Shown here: positions 56,376 through 64,000 of the stretch, in pieces
Position numbering within the stretch: position 1 is the stretch's first letter
Layout: each line of letters starts with the position of its first letter
Source: Aphelocoma coerulescens
Taxonomy: Eukaryota > Chordata > Aves > Passeriformes > Corvidae
Assembly (NCBI RefSeq): GCF_041296385.1
Contig: NC_091023.1
Location: forward strand, 23,623,924 to 23,687,923
Direction: 5' to 3'
Length of the DNA: 64,000 bases
The notes under the pieces: model-generated
Database searches by the model: none
Seen by the model: only the letters and a program-made list of their open reading frames with translations
Told to the model about the DNA's origin: nothing
Made by a program: the position numbers and the translations under genes

Positions 56376-59300
56376 CCTCCCCTCTTTATCACAGAACATG
56401 CAAAGATGTTTTATAATGGGAAGTTCCCCAGCAACTTAAACCCAGGAATGATGTGAGCTCCTTTTTTCAACACCACAAAGGCTTTGTTTGAGGATGCACA
56501 AATCAATTTTGCTCCCACCCCTTTTCTTTCCCAATGCCCCCAGGAAGGTTTGCCTGTTGATCACAGTTGTTCAGCAAATCAGAAATGATAGCAATATCCC
56601 TGTCAGCCCAGAAAACAGGATCTGAGCTTTGATTTCTCATGTTTCAATGAGCCACTGCAGTGGTTTAGCTACAAAAGGAATTTAATACAAGCAGACCAAA
56701 CCATCCTTATCCTGTTTTGTACACAGTATACTAAAACTGAAAACTTTTGCTAGACAGAATTATTTTAATGGTTATATTAAAAAGTTCTTCTCTAGGGAAG
56801 CATCTCTCTCTCCCCTACAGATGTGCTAAATAAGCAATATTTCCTCCTATTTGTAAGCAATTCCAGTGAAAGTTCTTTAAAAGATGATATGTTGGTGTTC
56901 TGGCTGTAAAACTGGGCTGTGATCTGCATTCTTTTTTGTGTTTCACCCTCTTTTATAGATGTGGAATCGTTGAACTATTTCTACCAGGGCTATGGGAAAT
57001 GATTTGGTATTGCTGCTCAAGCTAATCATTATTCACATATAAACTGCCCGTTTACTGTTTCTCATATCCAATTTTTGAAGAAAATATTGATGATGACACC
57101 CGAAATAACTTGGCAAGGCTTTGAGGAAGCTCTGCAAACCTATTACAGAGATAAATTGCAAAAGTGAGGTGCACTCACAAACCATGCCAAGTGAATGCCA
57201 ACAGATAAAGTTCAGTTGAGGATTTCTTAGTTTCACTCTTTCTAGGAAGTTTGTGCATGTTATTGTAAGCAAATTCCTGATTCCTGGTTTTTCTCATTCC
57301 AGCATGGAAAGAAACTGAGGGGCTGCAGTTGTGAAAATGGAAGGAAAAGGTTATTAACCACATCAAACAACAGAGTTCTCTGGTGAGTTTAGGTAAAAGC
57401 TGCCCTAAAACAGCCAAGAGCTGTTTGAGAACTGTATTAACAGCAAATCATGGAAAGGCAGCAAGGGCCTTCCAGTGGCTGTGTGAAAAGCAGCACTGAG
57501 AAACTCAGGATATCAGGAAAAACCAGCAGAAGAAAGGATGCAAGGTGAATTCAGGCTCACATCTGCATAACCTTGGGCATTTAAAAATGTGTCATCATAG
57601 ATCAGGCAAGGAGAAGCAAAGCAAACTCAGCCCAGCTTTCCATAAAAGCCCAGCTGCCCATTCCCTGCATGCCCAGGAAAAATCCATCTGTTTGAGTTCG
57701 GTGCTGCCATGGTGATCTTTGGGTTGATGGGGACATCTCCTGATGGGCACACCTGGAAAAAGGCAGTGCTGAGCCTGAACCTGCCAGCAAAGCCCTCTCA
57801 GCTCTGGATATCCCTGCACTTATCTGGCTTCCTGCTCTTCACACCCAACCTCTACTGAAAACCTGCATGAAAACGCTTTTCATATCCAGGCTCCCCTCAG
57901 GGTTGGGCATAAAACACCATTTTCACTCATGATGGGGAAGCTTTTGAGCCAAAGGGAGGGATGATCCTGGGCAAAGGTGGAAATTTCAGTGCTGAAGTGT
58001 GGAATGTCTGCAAGGCAGTGCTTGTAACCTGCCTCACCCTGTGATCAGCAAGGAACTCCCCTGCTGCTTCACTACAGTACCTGCACACAAACAACAGTTG
58101 TGCTCTCCCTTTGCTACAGTTTGGGGGAAAAAATGCCATTTCTATTTTTAAAACTTGAAAATGCCTCAGTGCATTAACACTCTTTTGTATGAAAAGCAAA
58201 GACTGTCTAAAAATCCAGAAAAGCAAATGATTAGGCAAAGGTGAACAGTTGTGACGTCTTTGGCTATGAAACAGCAGCTAAATGGTTACGTTTTTATAAT
58301 TTCTTAAGCCATTTTACCACATCTATAACTTAATTTGCCTTGTACAGACATTAGCAAAGGTTCCATTTTCCTTCTGGTATTTTCTTAGGGCTTTGCCATT
58401 AAAGCTGCTTTAATCTTTGTAGATAAATCTTCAGGTATTCATTTTTTTTTTTCTCTCAGAAGACTTCAGCTCTCTTAAGTCTTTGCATTTCATCGTGTTT
58501 AAATATTTTAGACAATTTGAAGCCCTATTTATAAATGGATATCATTAAGATTAGGCTCTAATAAGGACTAATCTTTCCCTCCAACTCGGGAGATAAAGCC
58601 TGTCTTAAACCTGAATGGCTTAAAACAAGTCCATTTTTTTTATCCTCATAAAATGAACAAATAAAACACTCCCCAGCAGCTGTATTCACTGGAAGCACTG
58701 GAGATAATCCTCCCATTTATTACTGCAAAGTGCTTTTCTTTGTAGGTACCAGCCTGCTTTACCTTCAGATGTGTAGGCTGCAGGTCACAGAGCCTGAAAC
58801 ATGGTAATGAAACCTGAAAATCACCTGGCCTCACAAAAAAACTTCAAACTTGGCTCCAATTTTGGATATTTTTGGTTGAGTTTTGGGTCAAGCAGAGCCA
58901 AGGAAGGCACTGTGTGTTTTTAGTTCAGGGCACAAATTAATGGCCTGATCTGCCACCTGTGAACAACATCTCTTTTAATCAGGGGAACTCTGATGCTTGG
59001 AGGTGTTGGGTTCATTGCTGCCTGTGCTTGGCTGAGCCCAAGGTTTGTGATCAAACCAGGAGCTCTGGCTGAGCAAGGAAATCTTTTTTTTATGAAGAAT
59101 GTTAAAAAATTACTGAACGTGACAATTTCACGTGCTGTTCTGGGAAGTGTGAAGGAAAGTTTTGGCAGTAAATCAAACCTTGCTTGGGTTTTGCTCCCCA
59201 ATGGACTTAACCAGCCCTCTCCTGTTAAGCAAAGGGGCTTAAGCCCTTCAGGTTTTGCCCTGAATTTAAATAGATTCAATACTCCAGACCATCTTAAATG

Positions 59301-61759
59301 GCATCTGATGTGACTAAAGGTAAAACACCTTCACATCTGATTAGTAGCTTTTATTCCATGTGTGCCTCTGCAGCCAAAAACGGGGGAGGAAGAGGGAAAA
59401 CAAGGTTCTTGCTGTATTGACAAAATGGAGCATATAATTTACAACTAATAAGTAACACAATCTCCTCTTGAGGACTAAAAATACCCTGCTTTTATTGAAA
59501 GTGTATTAGTGGCCATGGTGAGCCATCAGCTAGGTAAAATGATGTTACTTCTATTTCTTGCCTGGTCATAAGAACAAGCAGTTCCAGAGCAAATTTAAAC
59601 TTCATTTCCTGCAGATCTTGGTTTATGAGATTTTAAAGCAGGCATTTGGTAAATGGCCATGAAAGTGGAATTTGAACTGCATGAAAATTTGTGGAAAGTC
59701 ATCAAAGGCAGCTCACGAAAAAATGAAATTATATTTTCTGACCATTCTTCATTTCCAGTATTAATGTAACTCATAGCCCTGCAACCTCAGAAATATTGAT
59801 CTGGAACCTCACCTAAAGCCTGAAACAAATGTAAGGGATTGCAAATCAAAGTAGGAACATGGGTTAGTACAAGCCCCTAAATGCCACCCTTGGTCAGTGC
59901 CTTGGTCCCTCAGTCACCTCTGTGCTCAGGAGTTCTTTTTAACAGTGACTTTAAATACAGAGCCTCAAAAGCAGTAAACAAGTATTTTAATATGGATGAC
60001 AAGCCCCACAAAGTTAATAAATCTGGTTCATTTTTGTCAGGAGCAGTATGAGAACAAAAGAAGAGGATGGAAACAGGAACACAGAAGGTTTATAACTTAT
60101 AGCACAACTCCACCAGATGGATTTGAGTTGAATTTCAGTTGTTATTTTCCTTATAAACTTTACGTTTACTTCCAACAAAAGTGACTCTGGGAGAAATCAG
60201 GCAAGAACTGACTTCTTTGTGTGATCTACATTTGTGAAAGCTGATTGCAAAAATAGAGAATTATGTTTATGAAAGTCAGATCTAGGTAAATGAAACAAAA
60301 AATACAACTGAGCACCGGAGGAGACATATAAAAATGGCTGCAAGTTAAATAATCTAATTATAAATATGATGACGTAGAGAATGCCAGCATCAAATCCTGC
60401 ATTACTTCACCTCCCAGGCATGTAAATCTAATGGGCAAAACCTCAACAAAACAAGCTCTTGATACCCTTCCAGCTGAAGTACTTGATCCAAAGCTCACAA
60501 AGTCAGTGTGAATCATTTAAGTTTTGGAAGCTGAAGCGCCAATTTTTCTGCAGGAAATTATCTTACATCTAAAACTGCATTTTTCCTAGTGGAAACTTTA
60601 TAATTAAAAGTAGTCTTGAGTATTGTAACATAATTTATGTAGAACAGTGTATTGCTTCTGCTTTCTTTGAAAATACCAGATAAGTATCCCATGTACAATG
60701 GGATGCCTTTCAGTAAGGCATTCTTATAGAATATTAAAAACTGTATTCATCTGGCTACTAGGAACACGATTTTCCTACAGGAAAGAACATGTTATAATGC
60801 TACAAAACAATACTCCAAGTAACGTCCAGAATACAGAATATTTTCAGGTTGATTACACATTATGCAAACTACGTGAGTTCCTTCTCAAGATCAAAAAATC
60901 CATAAATCCATATGTGTTTCCACAGGCTCTCCACACAAATTGCCTGTCAGGGTAAAAAAGTCTTGAAAACTGTGCTGTAACCAGGATGATGAAGTAAAAT
61001 TACTGCCAGACAGATTATATAGTGAAGAAAAACAGTGTAAGTTATTGTGTGCCTCCTAGCTTGAATACATATGGGACAAATGCAAATTTGCCAAATGAAA
61101 TACAGCTTAGAGTGCATAAATTTCAAACAGATAATACTTTGTCCTTATTAAAGCCTGGCTTGGATCATGGAGTGCTTTCTCCTGAAACTCCAGCTTTTCT
61201 GTGAAGGCTGTTTATCCCCTAAAGGAGCATCAATTATAAATAATGGTCAAGCCACCAAAATTGGAAGGACAAGACTCGAAGCAAATAAACTGCAACAATA
61301 TAACTGACAAAAACTTGAATCTTGCCATGCACTCCAGGTATCCTTTGAGGGGATGGCATGGGAATTATCATTTATTGGCAGAGACGTAAATACCTGCTCT
61401 GGAAGAGCTGAGGTGTGATGTATGGATCTATAACTGCACAAATCTACAGGGTGGGCATAAATGGAGCTTTTGTGAAAAATTAAACATCACAAGGATGTTT
61501 AGTTCTGTGGGTCCTGAGCACTAACTAAAGGTTAGTGTGGATAATGGGATAACTTGCACCAAAAGCTATTTGAAACCTCCTTGCATTCAGCGAGGTTGAT
61601 TTAGATTTTAGCTACTTAAAGCACGGCACTAAATCAGCAGCAAGAGCACATGGATTCCTCCGGAGTGGTGAATAAATAATAAGTGAAACCATAGAAGAGC
61701 CGGGAGTCAAAGACAATCGGGGGATGCTTTGCAGCGCTTGTGGGAAAAAGGTTGAAATG
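56376..61759. other. Intergenic region, no gene seen
   Basis: A/T-rich, no recognised gene. A plus-strand frame at 59996-60184 follows a possible acceptor (tttttgtcag ending at 60040), but no donor or homology supports an exon. Confidence 0.5.
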
Positions 61760-62079
61760 ACATGGGAGGGGGCTCCTTAAGAGGAGCGAGAAGGACTTTT
61801 TATAAGGGCCTGGAGTGACAAGACAAGGGACAATGGTTTTAAACTGATGGAGAGCAGGTTTAGATTAGGAAGAAATTGTTCCCTGGGAGGGTGGGCAGGC
61901 CCTGGCACAGGGTGCCCAGAGCAGCTGGGGCTGCCCCTGGATCCCTGGCAGTGCCCAAGGCCAGGCTGGACATTGGGGCTTGGAGCAACCAGTGGAAGTT
62001 GTCCCTGCCATGGCAGGGAGTGGCACTGGACGATCTTTAATGTCCTTTACAACCCCAACAATTCCGCAGCTCTGTGATA
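61760..62079 (+). mobile_element. CR1 LINE, 5'-truncated copy (about 320 bp)
   Basis: Sense: 'gggagggggctccttaagag', 'ggcctggagtgacaagacaa', 'aattgttccctgggagggtg' and 'ctggcagtgcccaaggccag', ending 'acaaccccaacaattccgca' and gctctgtgat. Its 3' end meets the left edge of the CpG island directly. Confidence 0.94.
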
Positions 62080-62163
62080 AATGAAGCGCTGCCCGAGGGC
62101 GGCCTGTGCCCTCAGCCGAGCTCCGCGCGGAATCGTCTCTCCCCTCGTCCCCCCCCGCGGCGC

Positions 62164-62168
62164 CCAAT
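62164..62168 (+). promoter_or_regulatory. CCAAT box (NF-Y type)
   Basis: Sequence cgcccaatgg inside the CpG island matches the core CCAAT with favourable flanks. It lies 20 bp before the X-box; NF-Y and RFX sites are often paired in promoters. Confidence 0.5.
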
Positions 62169-62187
62169 GGTCTCTCCCGCGGCCCGC

Positions 62188-62201
62188 GCTGCCATGGCAA
62201 C
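62188..62201. promoter_or_regulatory. RFX X-box, near-palindromic
   Basis: gctgccatggcaac fits the X-box consensus GYNRCC-N2-RGYAAC at every constrained position and differs from the perfect palindrome gttgccatggcaac at one base. Known X-boxes bind RFX2/RFX3 upstream of ciliary genes. An ATG in good Kozak context (62194) lies inside it, which may be coincidental. Confidence 0.6.
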
Positions 62202-62222
62202 GCGCCGCGCTGGCAGCGGGGC

Positions 62223-62446
62223 CGAGGGGCGGCGGGACCGAGGGGCGGCGGGGCCGAGGGACCGAGGGGCGGCGGGGCCGAGGGACCGAGGGGCGGCGGG
62301 GCCGAGGGGCGGCGGGACCGAGGGACCGAGGGGCGGCGGGACCGAGGGGCGGCGGGACCGAGGGACCGAGGGGCGGCGGGGCCGAGGGGCGGCGGGACCG
62401 AGGGACCGAGGGGCGGCGGGACCGAGGGACCGAGGGGCTGCGGGGC
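62223..62446. repeat. G-rich modular minisatellite (8-bp and 16-bp units)
   Basis: The 224 bp parse exactly into 11 copies of a 16-bp module, cgaggggcggcggg followed by ac or gc, and 6 copies of an 8-bp module cgagggac. The order is 16,16,8,16,8,16,16,8,16,16,8,16,16,8,16,8,16. All G-runs are on the + strand. The last 16-mer has one change (gctgc). The array is part of the CpG island. Confidence 0.96.
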
Positions 62447-62961
62447 CGGGACCGCCTCGGGCACCGGGATCAGCTCAGCCCCCGCCGGGCTGAACCTTCC
62501 GCACCCCCTCCGCACCCCCTCAGCGCCGGCCGGGGGGACTCTGGGAGTTCCCCTCCGGGGCCGAGGCCCCCGCGCAAGGAGGGTTGAGAGTACCTGGGAC
62601 AGGTGTAAGTTGTGCAAGTGTCCCCAAATTGTGCCCGGCCGCACAGCTGGAGTTGTGCTGTCCCTCGCACTGTTGCCTTTATTGCCCCTCCTCACGCCTT
62701 TCTGGTTTTAGGTTACAGTTCCAGGCAGTTCATTCTCCCCTGCCCCGCGCACTTTTCATCAGGCTTGAAAAGACACGGGTAATGAAAGAGAAAAGCGCAA
62801 ACAACCCCCCCCGCTTCACTGCGGGCCTTTTTGCACCTTCATTTTTTGTCTGCCCTTGTGCTCTGTTTCCCCAGAGCTGCCGTCGGAACCGAGCACAGCC
62901 CGCAAACCCAGCCCACACCGGAGCTCGAGAGGAGCTTAAAGGCAAGGACTGAGTCTGCTGC

Positions 62962-63037
62962 CTGTGTCCACTTGGTATTTATCATCCCACCTGTTATTTA
63001 TTGCCCCGTGTGTTATTTATCACCCCACCTGGTTTTT
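62962..63037. repeat. Degenerate 19-bp tandem repeat, about four copies
   Basis: Units atcatcccacctgttattt (62981), attgccccgtgtgttattt (63000) and atcaccccacctggttttt (63019) are preceded by a weaker copy ctgtgtccacttggtattt (62962). Each is exactly 19 bp. Confidence 0.85.
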
Positions 63038-63139
63038 ATACCCGGGGCAGAGTGGCTCCAGCTTGCAGGGCAGTGGCTGTAGCTCTGTAATGTGGGTAAG
63101 AAGGGTTTTTCCTCTTAAGAAACATACTTTGTAATGTGG

Positions 63140-63236
63140 TTTTTTTTTCTTTTGCTGTTGTTGCCTTTTTTTTTTTTTTTTTTTTTTTTTTGTGGTTTGT
63201 TTTGCTTTGTTGGGTTTTTTTTTGGTTTTGTTTTTG
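63140..63236. repeat. T/G-rich low-complexity tract with 26-T run
   Basis: Successive T-runs separated by single G or C, including 26 T at 63166-63191. The minus strand reads as lysine-rich open frame, which is an artefact. Confidence 0.95.
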
Positions 63237-64000
63237 GTAGACTGAGTGGAGAGGCCCAGACTATCCTGCTTGTGACCCTTGTATTTGAAATTATTTATAA
63301 TACAGCTGAAATTACAGTTCTTGGTTAAGCAGTGAGGATACACAACCCGTAGAAATAGGTGTTGATTTTGCAGAGTTACCAAGATAATATGCCTTTTCAA
63401 AGTGTGATAAAATTGCAAAATATGGGAAAATGACTTAGAGAAAGCGGCATTTAGATGTTTTTGTGTTGTTTTCCTGATTTTACTTTGTGTTGTATGGCAT
63501 TACACATAGAAATGGGTAATTGGCTTAAAAATATAAAGTGGAGTTTGAAATGTTTGGCATCACAGATGTTGGGGCAGGGACAATATAAGTTTATTCTGAG
63601 AGGATGGAATTACTTTAGCCTACCTGACTGCTGGATTTAGTCTAGCAGGTCAATCAGTGTGTGTGGTGTGGGTTTTTTCCCCTTTCTTATATATTTTAAT
63701 GTCTTTTTCTCCTTTTTTTTTAAAAAAAAACAAAACAAACTACTTAGTGAAATGTTAAATGTTTGGAAGGATCAGAAGTCTCAGTTGTTTTAATAGCAAA
63801 TGGGTGGGGAGCAATGACAGATAAACTCTTTATTGCACTTGGAATAATTCTTCAAAGGAAATAGTTTAGTTTGAATTATTGGTAAGTGGATGGAACTTAG
63901 TGTAGCATGAAACCCGTGTTCATGGTTGGGATAATTGGATGTGAGCTATTACATAGACAGTAGTATCCCTTTGGATTTTATGGATTTATTGTTGTGAGGA

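Larger units (their letters stand above)
62080..62645. promoter_or_regulatory. CpG island, probable promoter (possible ciliary gene, perhaps WDR49)
   Basis: A very G+C-rich and CpG-dense block against A/T-rich flanks, beginning at gcgctgcccgagggcggcct and fading after 'tgcccggccgcaca'. It contains a CCAAT box, an RFX X-box and the G-rich minisatellite. No TATA box is seen. CpG-island promoters of vertebrate ciliary genes often carry X-boxes. In the vertebrate order I remember, WDR49 lies downstream of PDCD10 on the same strand, so WDR49 is the natural candidate, but no coding exon confirms it. The island could also fire in the minus direction or serve another gene. Confidence 0.7.
62646..64000. 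other. Region downstream of the CpG island, no exon recognised
   Basis: If a plus-strand gene starts in the island this is its first intron or 5' region. It includes a degenerate 19-bp tandem (62962-63037) and a T/G-rich tract (63140-63236). No coding exon could be identified before the window ends. Confidence 0.5.

Noticed and set aside
59996..60184. Possible internal exon after tttttgtcag
   Set aside because: An acceptor-like string exists, but there is no donor at a sensible distance and no resemblance to a known protein.
4516..62079. WDR49, SERPINI2 or other neighbouring genes' exons
   Set aside because: I looked for WD40-type or serpin-type peptides among open frames on both strands and recognised none. 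Absence is not proven without a protein search.
61865..62695. 276-codon open frame on the minus strand, the longest in the window
   Set aside because: It runs through the G-rich minisatellite (Pro/Arg repeats) and into the antisense of a CR1 tail. Repeats without stops explain its length.
63020..63418. Lysine-rich minus-strand frame
   Set aside because: It is the complement of poly-T and T/G low-complexity sequence.

Overview
The window looks like nuclear DNA from a bird, probably a passerine songbird. Three things point that way: the vertebrate exon-intron gene at the left edge has short introns; nearly all recognisable interspersed repeats are CR1 LINE 3' ends (the dominant avian retrotransposon), with no Alu, L1 or MIR; and the long, mutually similar CR1 copies resemble those of songbird genomes. 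Nothing bacterial, phage or CRISPR-like is present.

Left edge (1-4.5 kb): the 3' half of PDCD10 (CCM3) on the + strand. Five coding exons (694-811, 1456-1582, 1958-2036, 2352-2434, 4029-4110) join in phase, each with GT/AG splice sites, to give the last 162 residues of a 212-residue protein. A short 3' UTR follows, with an AATAAA signal at 4492. The upstream exons and the promoter lie before base 1.

Middle (4.5-61.7 kb): about 57 kb in which I find no convincing gene. It holds some seventeen CR1 3' fragments in both orientations (an eighteenth lies in the last PDCD10 intron), an (AAT)n array at 13.0 kb, a (GGTTG)n expansion inside a CR1 tail at 32.6 kb, a 22/24-bp minisatellite at 49.4-49.7 kb, homopolymer T runs, and one isolated CpG-rich block at 22.7-23.3 kb. 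Open frames in these parts come from repeats or from chance.

Right edge (62.08-64 kb): a strong CpG island containing a CCAAT box and a near-palindromic RFX X-box 20 bp apart. A G-rich minisatellite built from 8-bp and 16-bp modules follows directly. The island looks like a promoter and, by its X-box, possibly that of a ciliary gene. In vertebrates as I remember them the gene beyond the 3' end of PDCD10 is WDR49, in the same orientation, so this is the best guess for what begins here. No WDR49 coding exon was recognised inside the window, so the assignment is inference. The most interesting parts of the window are this promoter-like island with its modular repeat, and the pattern of CR1 insertions.
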